Below are positions 1 to 13,101 of a DNA stretch of 64,000 bases, in pieces. The DNA is from Phlebopus portentosus. Its lineage: Eukaryota > Basidiomycota > Agaricomycetes > Boletales > Boletinellaceae. A program made the translations under genes and the position numbers. The notes under the pieces are model-generated. The model saw only the letters and a list, made by a program, of their open reading frames with translations. It was not told the origin of the DNA and searched no databases. Within the stretch, counting starts at the first letter, position 1. Each line of letters starts with the position of its first letter. The DNA is taken from positions 1,612,001-1,676,000 of the forward strand of contig JAYXKI010000007.1 of NCBI GenBank assembly GCA_037892935.1. The letters are read 5' to 3'.

Positions 1-1223
1 ATTTCTGCACCTTTCCATCACATCCTGGTTTATCACAATGCTTCTCCACCACAGCCAGATAGCATCTCTAGCATGCATGAGCAGGATGAGAGGCAGTGAA
101 TGCTATACTGCCACAAGTAACAGTACAGGATCGATGCAGTCCAGAGATGCAGTCAGACAACAAATCCGGCAGACCCACTATCAACTCCGCTCATGATCAC
201 AGACACCCAGCTGCACCTTGACCTACTTCTCTTTCCTTCCCCATTGCCACCACAGTGGGTCATCCTATACATCTGACCTTAGTGCAGCTGCGCCACCATA
301 AACTAAGAGGTGAGAAGCAGCAAGTCAGGTAAGTAGCATGTATCTTAGCATTTGCGACCGTATCATATCCACCCACCATTCGATGGTTAAGCAAGTGACG
401 GTGCCAACAGTACCACTATGTCCTGTGTGAATGCCATAGTCATTGCAATCGAACTTTCTCTAATAGAGCCTCCAAGTCAAATTGTTGCACATTCTATCAG
501 CCGTAAATTGATCTTCTATTTTCACAGGCCTCTCAGGCCCTTGCGCATGCTCTTCTCAGAATAGAATCCACAGCTAGTGAACTATTGCCGTTATGGTTGT
601 CCGCTTTCTCCATTCAATTCACCAAGTAGGCCTTTGTCTGACAGAGATGCTCTTCTATGCTCCTAGAAAAGTCAGATGTGTTGAGGATAGAGATAGCTTA
701 CTAGGCTCTACACATCTTTGTGCGATTGCATATACAGGGACAGGGAGTCTGCATCAGCATCTATAGCAGAGAGATGAGATAGGAGAAGAGACATACCGAC
801 ACCAATGAAGCAATAGGAGGCTACAGGGACCATGGAACAGCAACAAATATGGTGCAAGTAAAGCATTTAGATTGAGCCACACAGGAGCTAGCTCATAGTT
901 GTCGTAGACACACTCAGCTGCTCCCGTCTGCAATGAATGAAAAGGTATATCTGGACCAGTCAAAGCCGCCTGAGCATATGCATCATTGTAACTTCATCCA
1001 GGCTCCCACTAGCTAGAGATCATTTTATTTTGTTTCTATTGCCACCGGAAATCTGTTCAGACTTACAGGAATAATCCATTTGAACTACCTCCAGAGTCAT
1101 CCACAGCATATGCAGGAGCCAAAAGACATGACAGACATGGATGTAAACCAAAGAGATGTAGTTACAGCATGTGTATCATACTATGTGAATTTGTGATGCC
1201 CTTCTGCTTTTGGCACAACCACC
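1..1223. other. Left flank, no gene recognised
   Basis: I see no convincing coding region here. Reading frames are short and interrupted on both strands and none has a family motif. The stretch lies upstream of the mariner-like transposase remnant, so it may be the 5' part of that old element or unrelated host DNA. Confidence 0.5.
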
Positions 1224-1837
1224 ATGACCTGTGGAAGGGCTCTCTCAAATGATGCCCGACAGATTATACAGAATCTGTTTGAGACCAAGGAGTTCAGCAC
1301 AAATCATCTTTCCGCTCTGATGGACATTAACCGCTGGACAATCTTCTGCATCAACCAGCAGGTTTAGGAGACTGGCAGCGTTGAGAGAGATGTTCTGCGA
1401 ACAGGAAGGCTAAGGAGACTAGAATATCCAGATGTCCATGTGAGCCTCTGAGTGTATTGTTGCCTGCTGAGCTGCCCATTGTGCTGTCAGTATCTACTCA
1501 GTGCTGTCAACTTTCATAAAGATCTGTTTCTTGATGAACTCAAGAACATGTTAGGCAGAATGTCTGGTAAATTCGTCTCAGATTCGACAGTATGGTGGAC
1601 ACTAGAGTGCGCGGGCTTCACAATGAAGAAGGTGCAGCCTTCTTTGGTATGCAAAGATGTTCATATCCACCTGACCAAGTTCAGATCATGAAGAAAGCAT
1701 GGGAATGAAGTGAAACTGCACGAATAGAATACCGCCTCAAGATAGGCTCGCAATACACCTCTGAGCAACTCGTATTTGTCGACGAGAGCACCTGTGATTG
1801 TTGAACCTTCTTATAAAATAAGGTGTGGGCCTTGCGT
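1224..1837 (+). pseudogene. Tc1/mariner-like (DDE_3) transposase, N-terminal half
   Basis: This is the first half of a cut-and-paste transposase gene. From the ATG at 1224 the frame gives a helix-turn-helix region (SNDARQIIQNLFETKEFS, then TNHLSALMDINRWTIF). A likely intron lies at 1440-1490, followed by the second helix-turn-helix block (KDLFLDELKNMLGRMSGK, STVWWTLECAGFTMKKV). Close to 1837 the frame reads QLVFVDESTCD, the usual first catalytic Asp block (VDES) of DDE_3 transposases. There is an in-frame TAG in the first block and further stops after 1690. The gene stops at the 5' LTR of element 1 and resumes at 59631, where WALR continues into GHHATWKQFFARGK. It is decayed and split; family assignment rests on motif order. 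Confidence 0.75.
1834..1837. repeat. Left target-site duplication of element 1 (GCGT)
   Basis: GCGT precedes the TGTAG start of the LTR and is repeated at 59631-59634 just after the LTR end ...TCTACA. Joining the flanks through one copy restores the transposase reading frame, which supports this as the insertion point. Confidence 0.85.
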
Positions 1838-3663
1838 TGTAGTGCGCCGCACTAACCTGTACCGGTCCAGCGGCACAGGCCTGTAAGGGCTGTACTCCCC
1901 TATGCTATACCCAGGACACCCTGCGTACTATTGTCAGCAAACCAGCCTTCACCGCTGTTACCCATAATACAGCCTGCTCAGCGGCCGCCGGACCTTTGGC
2001 GGCCTAGGAACAGCACCCACGCCGCCGCCGCCGCCGACCATACAAACCGGCGGCGACGCCTCCACTCCTATCTTATGATCACCTTGTCCCCCCTTCGACC
2101 AAATCCTAGTTCCCCTTCTCCAGCCTCTCTCAAGAATGGTTCCGCCGAATCTGGTAACTCCGGGCTTCGGAAATGCTCACACGGCGGCTGGACATGCTGC
2201 GGCGGATGTATATTGCGCCATCGCGGAGGTGTATGCCCGCCGCCGCGCCGGCTGGGTGAACAATAGCCAATCTCAGGTCCATTTCGTTGATTGTTTCATA
2301 TTCTTATCATCCCACATTGTACGCCAAGCGTGGTAGCGCGCCCGGCGGCCGTCCGTATATTTCCCCTTTTAGTTTTATTCGACCCCTTGGCATTTCAGAT
2401 CTATATAGAGCACGCCCTGACCGATCCGAACGGCCCTGAGGTTCGACACAACGTACCAGCACTCTGCCATTCCGATTGGGGTGCCCCTAGGTCTTGGTGG
2501 CTTGGCGGCACATCTCGGCGGCAGCCCCCGCCGTCGTGGCGTGCCTGTCACACCTCGCCGCCCGCCGCTTTAAGTGATATTTCTTATCAAGGACTCATAG
2601 TATATATAGAGAGCATGTATCTATCCTAAAAAGCAGCAGATATACACTCTAGAACGCAGCTACCAGAGACCAACCACAAGTAAAGAAGCCTCCTTCAAGA
2701 AACCAGTATATACAGAGAACCAGACAGCCGGATCAGGCGAACTCCCGGTCACGTGCCCTCACCGATCCCGTCCTGACGGCATGGCCCCCGATCTCACAGG
2801 ATAGAAGCCGCTGAGCTCATTCACTGCCCTGGTCATCTCCCTTCTGCGCAGCTGTCACTCATCTAGTAATCGCTCCAGGGACTTCCCACTTATATCTGCA
2901 TCGCCGTCCCTCTCTCTCTAGCTCCGCCGCCGCTCGGTCCTGAGCATTGGGGATTGCTCCTCCACGTCCCGACGCAGCCGTCACTCCTCTAGTAATCAAT
3001 CCCACGATCTTTGATTTCTCCCTGCGCCTGAGGCCCCTTTCGTGTTTCCTCGCCGCCATTCGGTTCAGATCGTTTGTGATTCTTCCTCAACGCCTCGACA
3101 CAGCCGTCACTCTTCTAGGCATCTGTTATACTTCCTCGACGTCTCGACGCAGCTGCCACTCTTCTTGTGTTCGCCGCTACTGTCGGCGCCGGCGCCCCTT
3201 TTTGACTGAATCTAGTCTCCCGCTTCTCGCCGCCTCCGCATCGTTCTACCGCCGACACTACTACCCTTTCAAGTGGTGTCGACGCTCTCTCTCCCACATC
3301 TTCTCTGTGTCGTTCCGACGTCATCTCCCCGACTACCAGGCAGAATTGCACTGGTGTGAACCTCCACCGGCGCCGCACCTAGTCCGCCGCTGCGACCCCT
3401 TCGCCGGTTCAGTCGGACTCGGCGACCCCTATACAGCCGTCGAGGCCCGGATCGCCACGGCGAGTTATTCGAAGATGCGGTGGATCTGCCTAACGGCCAG
3501 ATCCTTGTGCATCTGAGCTGAGTGTTGCTTCTGAAAGCCTGTAGGTAGTCTGTAGATCTGGTAGGACCTCCCCTTTTTCCTCTCGACACCCTTGACATCG
3601 CCTCCCTGTGGTCGAACGCCGCCGCCGCCTTTGTCCCTATCTAGGAGAGTCTGATAGTCTACA
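1838..3663 (+). repeat. 5' LTR of element 1
   Basis: A 1826-bp LTR that starts TGTAGTGCGCCGC and ends GATAGTCTACA. The downstream half matches 58425-59630 and the upstream part matches 27359-27970. About twenty differences from the 3' copy occur in the first 420 bp, all transitions and most at CpG. A possible TATA box (TATATATA) lies at 2601-2608. Short frames inside the LTR, such as 2947-3516, are not conserved as proteins. Confidence 0.92.
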
Positions 3664-3666
3664 TTT

Positions 3667-3682
3667 TGGAGCCCACCGCGAG
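3667..3682 (+). other. Primer binding site of element 1
   Basis: TGGAGCCCACCGCGAG follows the LTR end by 3 nt and starts with the TGG expected to pair with a tRNA CCA end. Element 2 has the same site with one change (TGGAGCCCACGGCGAG, 16929-16944). I cannot identify the primer tRNA. Confidence 0.7.
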
Positions 3683-3689
3683 AGAGGTA

Positions 3690-6600
3690 AAAAGGTGTCA
3701 TTCCAACCGATCTCAGGCCCTTCAAAGGGCACGCGATACTCACTAAGGCTGCAAAGAAGGGCGGAAAACAGTCAAACAGCCTCAGCCACAACTGCCGGCC
3801 AACCATACCATTATTCCACACTCTTTACAAGAGGCCGAACAGAAGAACCCCGTCCCACCGCACCCAGATCTCCGTCCGCGCCGAACCGTCGACGCGCGTC
3901 CATCGCCGCAGATGACCCACCCACCCGGCGTCCCAGAAGAGCATCTATCACTCCTTTTACACGCAACCCACTGCCTGGCGAAGGCGCAAGCACTGCTGCC
4001 GCACGCCCTATATCGCCTATAATTCCCCCTCATTTCATCCACGTTCCTAAAGACCTCCGCGAATCCAAAATTCACCCCAGTACTCACGTTCGTGTCCCCG
4101 GCGGCATCGAGGACCTGTCAATATCCCTCCAGGAACCTCCAGCCACCGGCCCCATCGAAACAGACCTCTTCTCCGACATAGACAACCCCCCAGATCTTCA
4201 CTGCCGTACTGGCCTACAGTTATACTCCGCCGCAGAAGAACAGGAGGACGACGACCTTTACGTCCCCGACTCCCTCGTACACGGCCACGCAATCACCCCC
4301 GACTCTCCACTATCCCCCATCGAAGAAGAGCGATCAGCGAGGCTCTCCCCACCCCCCCCTCTTACGCCACCGACCCCAGCTCAGAGGCCGCGGCTCTCCC
4401 TAATTGACAACGCCCAACCACCCACCCCCAGTACACCTCCTAAGATGGCCTCGATACCAACAATGACCAGCACCCATACCGGCATTCCCGCCGTGCCCCC
4501 TGCAGCCTCAGGATCGACCCCGCTGCCCCCCCAACAGCCGTCCCCCGCCGCACCAGCCTATGCCGCACCAGCACCACCCCCTGCGGGCACCTTTCCCCCT
4601 CTTCCAGACCTCAGTGACCCAGATACCCATCCATTAAGTGGTCCCAACCCACCAGTGCCAGGAACTACAATGCCCTACCTGGGAGACCGCCGCGCGCTGA
4701 AGTTCAATGCCTCCGGCAACCCCACAGAAATCCCCATCTTCTTTAACAGAGTCCGGCTATTTGGACGAAGTGCCGGCCTAACAGATGCACAAATGATCGC
4801 TTGGGCAAGATGCTACGCCGACGCTAAAGACGATCAGCTATGGTGCAAAAGGCCCGAAACAAGAGGAAATGACTTTATGGCATTCAAAGACGCTATCCTA
4901 AAGTACTACCCAAACGCTACGACCCAGTACACACTCGGCGACCTCCACAACCTTATTAACATAAGCCGCAACCAAATTATGCTGAACACCGCCGCCCTTG
5001 GCGAATACCATAGGAACTTTATCACCGTCTCCTTGTATCTTATCGACGCCGGCATGCTATCAGAGTTCGAACAGAAGCATATGTTCAGAGAAGGCCTCCA
5101 CCCGATGCTAAACAGAGAGCTGGATCTTAATTTGCGGTTTGTCAAGCACGATCACCCTACCGGCGTGCCCTGGGACATCGACACAGTCATAAGAGAACTA
5201 GAACGCATCCTAACCGGCGGCCACCTCACAACCGCCGACCAACCCCTGATGTACTGTATGCGGCGACAGCGGCCATGCCCACCTATACACAAGTTACGAT
5301 GTACACGCCGCTGCCGCAACCCGGTGCACCGGCCTACGGAGTCATCAACCAACCCCAGGTCAAGCAAGAAGAACTGTGGGTGTCCCTCCTAATCCAGGAG
5401 ATGCACGCCCTCCGTGAAGCCACCGAGAAGTCAAACCGCCGCGCTCCACCGCCAACCACAGGAGCCCCGCCGCAGCCCCGACAAGCCAGATTCAACGGAA
5501 AATGTGCCGTATGTGCCAGTGTAATGCACTCTACCCGCGACTATCCTACCAAGATCTCCCTGATCCAGAGGGGAATCATGCTCGCCGACGCCAAAGGGTA
5601 CTTATACCCCTCCAACGGCCGACTTCCTCAGGGAGAACCGGGGATGTCAGTACTGGACAGGATTAATAAGCTCTTCATGGAGAATCCAAACTACGCACCA
5701 GTCGGCGTCCAGCTCCCCATTCAGCCCGTATCCGACACGCCGCCAAGGATTACTCCGCCGAGGCAGGATCCTACATATCAGGGACAACCACCGACTCAAC
5801 AATCCATGTATCAGTCACACCCTCCATCACAGGAATCTATGTACCAGGGCCTCAACCAGGCACCACCTCCCTTAGCCTACAATACCAATCTGCCAAACGG
5901 CCTGCCACCGCGAATCCAGGAATCGAACTACTTCGAGGCTATCACCCCAGAAGACCCCCCAGATGACGATGCCTGCGACGGAGTCGTGCTCCTTTTTGAA
6001 CAAGAAGAATCCACCGAACAACTGCAGAATGCCTTTGCCGCCGCTGGAAGACGGCCAGGCCCCAGAGAAGTTTTCGACGGAATCGAAATCCCCACCAGAA
6101 AGCCGCCTCGAGACCCCAATCCGAAATGGGGAGATAACAGCAAGAAAGGGAAACCACCCGGACAATGCCCGGCCCCGCCGCTGATGCCCTCGGCGCTACA
6201 CAGGGACGACACGGTGGATCCGAAGCCACAATACCAAACCACCATACCAGCATACGATGACACCGCGGTATCAAACGTTTTCGACAAGATTCTGGACTCG
6301 GAAGTCACCCTGCCGATCCGAAGCCTGCTCGCCGCCTCTCCCGAAATTAGAAAGAAGTGTAAAGAATTTGTCACGGGGCGCCGAGAACTAATTAGGGAAA
6401 ATCCTGATCACGAGATGGCAATGTACGCCTCAATCCCAAGGCCCACCTCGCCGGTCAACTTCGGCGACGAAGACCCATCCGTCGCCCCGCCGAACATCCC
6501 CCTCTGCGAAATCGAGGTCTGGCTCGATGATAAATTCAAAGTAAAGGCTTTGCTCGACTCAGGGTCGACATTTATCGCCGTGCCAAAAGAGGTATGGAAG

Positions 6601-6927
6601 GACCTCGGCTCCCCGACGATAATGAGCCAAGCAATCACAGTAGAAACCACCGATAGACAAACCTCACGCTCGGCGGGACTCATCCCTCGCGTCAGACTCA
6701 CCATAGGCGCCTTCTCTATTGTTGTCCAAGTCCAGGTCGTCGAAAAGGCCCCCTTTCAGTTACTATTAGGCCGGCCGTTTTTCGTACACACTAGGGCGCA
6801 GGTCATAGACGAGGCCGATGGCGAACAGACGCTATACCTTACTCATCCCGATATGAACAAAACTATGTCGATCCCGACAATTCAGCGCAGCGCCGGGACA
6901 GAAAAACAGCGCCCCCCTAGACAATGA
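3690..6927 (+). pseudogene. Element 1 gag (capsid, zinc knuckle, protease), frameshifted
   Basis: Gag polyprotein of element 1 in two frames. The first frame runs to 5392: a Pro/Ser/Arg-rich N-terminal region, then the capsid core (LGDRRALKFNASGNPTEIP through LGEYHRNFITVSLYLIDAG), which aligns with element 2 gag. The conserved reading then shifts by one base between about 5215 and 5275 into the frame ending at 6927. There a degenerate zinc knuckle (CAVCASVMHSTRDY) has Tyr in place of the final Cys. A retropepsin-like protease follows, with LLDSGSTF as the DSG catalytic motif and LLLGRPFF as the ILG-type motif. The first in-frame ATG is late (4445), so the true start is unclear. Broken by the frameshift. 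Confidence 0.8.
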
Positions 6928-6935
6928 CATCCTAG

Positions 6936-9900
6936 CGGCGTCCGCCGGAATATACGCGGCGTATACCCCCAACCATACCCGACGCATATGTGCTCCATCA
7001 CGGCCCGGCGACTGTAAATATCGCCTTCAATCCCTGCACCATAGATATCTCCACCTCTTTTTCTGATCGATCCGCCGAAAAGGGTTTCACAGCCCAGAAC
7101 AAAGCCCAAAAACATCCAGCCTTCTTCATTAACTCTATTTTCGACGATGAATCACTCCCCGTACGCAACCGAATACCCCGCTCCAACAGCACTCTTAATA
7201 CCAAGGCCGCTCAACTGGCCGAGCATGCCTACAAGTACAAAAAGGTCGCCCAACAAACCAAACCTATATCGGCAACCCTTCCAGAGGACTACTGCATCAT
7301 ACGCAAATCACACCCGCAGCCGCTCACAGATCTACCGAAGCTCCCTATCGATCCACCGGAGTTCATTCCAGGACGCCGCTTTACACAAGAATGCTTCGAC
7401 GTCCTAGACATTGACCCAACAGGCTTCCTCAGTGAGGAAGAAAAGAACCTCACCTACTGGACCCTTCTACAACACGAAGACGGCCTAGCTTGGGACGAAA
7501 CAGAAAAGGGCTCCCTCGACTATCAATACTTCGTGCCAGTTCTAATTCCTACTGTCGACTATACGCCGTGGGTAATGAAAAACATCCCTATTCTGCCGGG
7601 CATCTTCAACGAAGTGGTCCACATAATCAAAGACAAAATTAACTCCGGCGTCTACGAGCCGTCCAATTCCTCTTACCGCTCCCGATGGTTCTGCGTCGTT
7701 AAAAAGGATGGAAAATCCCTTTGGCTTGTATACGATCTCCAGCCACTCAACAAAGTCTCCATACGTGACCCCTCTGTCCCTTACCCCACAGAACACATCG
7801 CTGAGACCTTCGGCGGCCATGCCTGCTACACCACACTCAATCTATTCGTCGCCTTCGACCAGAGAAAGCTCGACGTACGATCCCGCGACCTCACAACATT
7901 CCAAACACCTCTCGGCGCATTTCGCCTCACCTCGATTCCTATGAGATACACCAACTCGCAACAAATTATGCACGCCGACGTCACGTTCGTCCTCAAAGAT
8001 GAGATACCCCACGTCTGTATCCCATACATCGACGATATTCCTGTAAAAGGCCCTAAATCCTGATACGAGCTCACTGCCGGAAAATACGAAAGCATTCCGG
8101 GGAACCCGAACATCCGCCGCTTCATCTGGGAACACCTCAACAACGTCAACCGCGTCCTCCAACGCCTTAAAGTAGTCGGCGCCACTGTCTCAGGTAAGAA
8201 ACTCATCATCGCTGCACCAGAAGCAGTCATTGTAGGACACACCTGTAATTACGCTGGCCGAGTCCCAGACGCATCCAGGGTCAAGGCGATAATGGATTGG
8301 CCGCCGCCGCAGGATGTCCACGATGTTCGGGCATTCTTAGGTATGGCCGGTGTCCTTAGACACTTCGTTAAGAACTATGCCAGACTATCCGCCGGTCTCA
8401 ATAAACTACTCTGCAAAGACCAGCCCTTCCTATTCGACGACGATGCCTGCCGATCTATGGATCTACTAAAACATGCCGTAGCATCCTCTGGCGCCATTCG
8501 TTCTATTGACTACGAGTCAGGACAACCTGTTCATTTCTGTGTAGACTCCTCCGTTCATGGCTACGGCGCCATCCTGTTACAGCTCGGTGAAAATGGCGAA
8601 AGGGTCCCATCTCGTTTCATGTCCGGAACCTGGAACAACAGAGAATGAAACTACTCCCAGGCGAAGCTAGAACTCTTCGGCCTCTTCAGAGCTCTATATG
8701 AGGCGCGCATATACCTCGTTGGCATCGATCACTTTTTCGTCGAAGTCGACGCCAGCTATATTAAAGGTATGATTAACAACCCAGACCTCCAACCCAACGC
8801 CACTATCAATAGATGGATCGCCGGCATCTTACTTTTCAATTTCACGATCATGCATACACCGGCGCCCAAACACCTCGGCCCAGACGGCCTATCACGCCGT
8901 GGCACCACACAAACTGATCCGCCGCAAGACGAAGGCTTCGAAGAATGGATCGACCATCAATACTTCTTCCTAAACCAAGACCTTTCCGACATGGCCTATA
9001 CCCCAAACAGTGAACCCGTACAACTCCCCGATCACAAAGCCTCCCAAAAAGGATTCAAAGACCTCGATTGTATCAAGAAATTTCTCGCCACCCCATCCCA
9101 CCCTGCTGATCTTTCAGATGCCCAATTCAAACAGTTCATACGCCGAGCCACTCGTTTCTTCCTACAGTACGGCGAACTCTACAGAAAGAACGACAAAGGT
9201 CACGCCGCACTCGTTATTCCGCTGGAACGCCGAATTTCCATTATCAGAACTGCCCACGATGAACTCGGCCACAAAGGCTTCTTCTCTGTCAGAACAACAA
9301 TTCAAGACCGATTCTGGTGGCCAGGAATGCATCAGGACATCAAATGGTATATCAGAACCTGCCACCGATGCCAAACGAGGCAGTTTACGAAAATATATAC
9401 TACACCGCAAAGCCCGACGCCCGCGCCGCTATTCACCAGGGTGCATATAGACGTGATGTTAATGCTGCCCTCCGGCGGATTCAAGTATATCGTTCAGGCC
9501 CGAGACTCGCTCACCGGATACCCTGAATTCTGAATGCTGTGCAAAGATAACGCCGCCTCAATAGCACGCTTCGTTTTTAAAGATATTTTGTCAAGATGGG
9601 GACAAGTTGAGGAGATCGTAACCGACAATGGCGCCTCATTCTCCAAGGACTTACCCCGCCTTCTCGCCAAATACAATGTCCAGCACATTCGAATCTCGCC
9701 ATACAACTCAAGAGCCAACGGAATCATTGAGCGGCGACACCGGGACCTTAGAGAAACCCTAATGAAGCTCGCCGATGCAAGCCCAGACAAGTGGTCCCAG
9801 CATATATACCATGCCATTTGGGCCGAACGGATCACGATCCAATGCTGCACAGGCTATAGCCCATACTTTATGGCCCACGGCGTCGAACCAGTACTCCCCT

Positions 9901-10409
9901 TCGACCTCGCCGAACAGACGTACATCTCGCCGGTGGTCACCTCCAAGATGTCCGATGCACAACTCATCACGGCGAGAGCAAGGGCACTCCAGAAACGACC
10001 CGAGGACCTCCAACGAGTCAAGAAATCCGTCATCCAGGGGCGTTTCAAATCCATACAGGACTTCGAGAAAACCCACGCCGCAACAATTAAGGATTACAAT
10101 TTCGCCCCCGGCTCACTCGTGCTGGTCCGGAACTCCCAGATCAAAAACGAGCTGAACAGGAAGACAAAGCCGAAGTACCTAGGGCCTATGATTGTCGTGC
10201 GGCGAACCAAAGGAGGATCCTACGTTCTCGCCGAAGCAAACGGTGCCATTTCAGCACTTCGTTACGCAGCATTCAGAGTTATCCCCTACCACGCACGCAC
10301 TCGAATCATTGACTCAGTCGAAGACCTCACTCAGAAATCCACGCCGGAACTCGACAACCTAGCACAAGAGACCGCGGCGGATGACCTAGACACCGAATCC
10401 AACTTATGA
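6936..10409 (+). pseudogene. Element 1 pol (reverse transcriptase, RNase H, integrase), three internal stops
   Basis: Pol of element 1, one frame throughout. Order: RT with YIDDIPVKGP catalytic block near 8030, RNase H (FCVDSSVHGYGAIL near 8540), HHCC integrase zinc domain (HDELGHKGFFSVRT to CHRCQTRQ, 9260-9385), the DDE core (HIDVML, VTDNGASF, GIIERRHRD) and a C-terminal GPM module (KTKPKYLGPMIVVRR). Three TGA codons interrupt it at 8061-8063, 8646-8648 and 9531-9533. At the first, element 2 has CGA (Arg) at the same codon; at the third, element 2 has Arg (AGA). CGA to TGA is therefore the likely cause. Element 2 pol aligns over the full length. Confidence 0.88.
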
Positions 10410-10844
10410 AGATCTGCCGAAGCCTCATAATCACCCTCTCCCTTATATACACATTTCCTAAGTCACCTATTCAGACCCGCCGCTATCTTCACACTCTCCA
10501 ATCATCACTCAAACGACTGCGGCGAGACGCCAAGTCACCCCCTTCCACATTTTCACCTTACTCAAGTCATTCTTTCGGCCCCAGCGCTATTTTTAGGGCA
10601 TCTATCCTCCCTATTTCACTCCAGCCCATCTCAATCTTACATTCCCTGATCTCACAAAGAACCATCCTCACAAGAAAAACATTTGGCTTGTTATTACAAG
10701 CCACTATAGTACACAAGAAAAAGAAAAATACAATATTTTTGTACTTTCATATTTTTCCTATTTTTTTATTTTTTTCGGCCCAAGGGCGCTTCATGGTCGC
10801 CGAAGACAGCGAGCCGACGCCGTTTGCGTCGTTTGGCTCGCCGC
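10410..10844. other. Element 1 spacer between pol and antisense gene
   Basis: This holds the tail of the pol transcript and an A/T-rich run (polyT blocks around 10755-10775). It may provide the convergent 3' ends of pol and of the antisense gene. No gene seen. Confidence 0.5.
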
Positions 10845-12504
10845 CTATCCACGGTGTTCACCCTGGGCCTTTTCCTCCACCCCCCCACCCGCACTCTCTC
10901 CCGCCAATGTCGACTCCATCCCCTCCAGCTGCCGGCGGAGAGCGAGGACCTCCTGCTGCGCCAGGAAGGTCACGTCCGACTCCAAGATATCGCACCGGTG
11001 GTGCAATACCTGGCACGCCTGGCACAGGAGCGCCGGCGGGCGCCTCGTGCACATCTCCCCACACCCGATGCACCGCTCGCACCCCGGTGACACAAACTCG
11101 AGGAGGCGGTGGCTCTGACCCCTGGGGAGCCGCCCCACCCTCTCGAACTCCCAACCCCCCTCCTCCCTCTGAATATTATAGTCAGAGAGTGTCGAGAACA
11201 AAATTCAAGACAGCACTCACCGCCCCGTCCCTTCTTCCTGTCGCCTCCTCTTTCGCCCTTCCCCCACCTGAGGCCGCCGCTCCCGGCGCTCTTGCTCGTT
11301 TCACCGGCGGCTCGACCACCGGCTCACGTACGCGCTTCGGAAGAGGAGGCACCTAGAAATGAAACACGTCAGTGAAGAATAAGATCCAGGACATAAAACA
11401 CACATCGACATATACCTCCTTTCCACTCGACCTTTTCGCTCGTGTTGACCCCTCATCAGACTCAACCTCAAGAGTAATGGTCTTTCCCGTGACCGTCCCC
11501 GAGCGTCCCCCTCACGTCACTCGACCACTCTCCCCCTTGAGCGTCTCACTGGACGAACCCGCCACCTCAAGACCAGGGATCGACGACCCAGGAAGAGTAA
11601 TCGTCTTTCCCGTCGCCAGCCTGGCTGCGGGACACGCCTGCACCTTCGCTTTGGTGCTCGTTTTAGGCGCCGCGACCTAAGAAGATATTATCAGAGACAG
11701 TAAAAAACAAAATTCAAGACAACGACTTACCAGGTTCCCCGCCTCATCGCGCCCTGAGGACCTACAGAAGGCCTCGATGACCTCCGGGCCCCCAACTTGC
11801 AGGGTGGCAAGCGTCTTGAGGAAGGAGGCTTTTGCCTCCTCGGCCACCTTCGCTGCGCTCCGCTTCGCCTCCTCACGAGCCTCCTCCTCCCGGCGCTCAG
11901 CCAGCCTCTCCGCGACGCATCGGAGGCAATTCACCTCCGACTGGGCGGCCTTGTCCAATGCCTCGGCGGCGTCTTTAGCCTCCCCGGCGGCCATCCGCAC
12001 CACCGTCGCCCGGTTCACTAACCACCTCCCCGCGCAATAATATTCGGGCTTTTCAGCCCTCGCGTCGTCGGATAGCATGGGGAAGCGCTCCCCAAGCCCC
12101 TTCTGAAAAAGTAAACCAGATCGTCAGCTCACACGGTTATTATCAAGGGAACGCAAATTTACCAAGAGCCCATCGAGCTCATCAGCAGTGGGCCCCTCAT
12201 CATTTCGGGCCCGCTCGATCCACCCCCTCACCGCCGTAATGGCCGCCCACACAGCTGTGTCTAGTTCTTCCCCCCCCTCCCCCCCCTCCCCACCCTCCTC
12301 CTCCGTCTCCCCCTGCGACTCCGGCGGGACCTCTTGCCCGCTGGGGGCCCGCGACATCCCGCCCGTGGCAGGAGCCCCCATCGCCGCCCCGGCGTCCACC
12401 TCCATCTGGTCAGAGGGAGCCTCCGACCCCTCCCTGCTGTTGTTGCTGCTGCTGTCACTGTCGCTGTCGCTGCTGCTGCTGACGCTGAGAATCGTCGGCG
12501 CCAT
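10845..12504 (-). pseudogene. Antisense spliced gene of element 1 with Zn2Cys6-type motif
   Basis: A five-exon gene on the strand opposite to gag-pol. Proposed exons, in transcription order: 12504-12163, 12102-11731, 11676-11416, 11352-11221 and 11168-10845. Each is a multiple of three (phase-0 introns with gt...ag ends), giving about 477 codons. The protein begins MAPTILSVSSSSDSDSDS, then has an acidic stretch, an Ala/Glu-rich coiled-coil-like region in exon 2, a basic segment, and in the last exon six cysteines spaced CX2CX6CX8CX2CX6C (about 11081-10991). This spacing fits fungal Zn2Cys6 clusters, although there is an extra Cys within the first loop. One in-frame TGA at 11514-11512 breaks exon 3. 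Element 2 has an equivalent gene in the same place and orientation. Function unknown; DNA binding is inferred only from the motif. Confidence 0.68.
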
Positions 12505-13101
12505 GGTGGAAAGAGAAAAAGAGAAACGGAGAACTCAGACACGAGTCCCCGTCGTCTATATCCTCGCCGCACCCAATTCAAACTCCGATTTCAGCCCTCC
12601 ACACATGCGACCTCCCCGCCCCCTTTTTACCAATCAATTACCAAATCCTCCCCACTGCTCCGCCGCAATCTCCACTCAAATTCCACAAACCCCTCGGCGA
12701 CTCTCCCCCCTCCAAAACTCGCCGGAACAATCCACCGAACCCCACCACAACACAGCCCCAACCTTCCAGACCCCTGCCAAGCTGGCCGATACAACATTCT
12801 ATGCTGATCCCCCCCGCCGATCATCAAATATCGCCGCACACCCTACCCTAGCCGTACCTACACTCATTAATGAATCCTCAACCTATATGCTACGACCTAC
12901 ACCGCCCTAGTTAACTACCAGGCGTCCCTGACTGGTTCCCAGACCGCCAAAAGCCCGCCGAATTATATTTCCGATGTACCACTACCCCTGACTACAAGGC
13001 CATTGTATCCATATCTGGTACCAGATCAAGATCATGATATGACGACACCTTCCATGATTAACCATTTAAACTTTACTTCCGAACTCCCTTCTAAATCAAA
13101 G
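12505..13101. other. Upstream region of the antisense gene, no gene
   Basis: Non-coding by eye; frames are short and without family motifs. It lies immediately upstream of the antisense gene start at 12504 and so probably holds its promoter. Confidence 0.4.

Noticed and set aside
2947..3516. 189-codon frame within the 5' LTR of element 1
   Set aside because: It lies in LTR sequence, is rich in Arg/Pro/Ser from GC bias, and is shortened in the other LTR copy at 59169-59483.
6901..6920. CCCCCCT as a frameshift site in element 1
   Set aside because: It is in a possible phase, but the pol frame meets TAG codons at 6918 and 6933, so slippage there would not enter pol in this copy.
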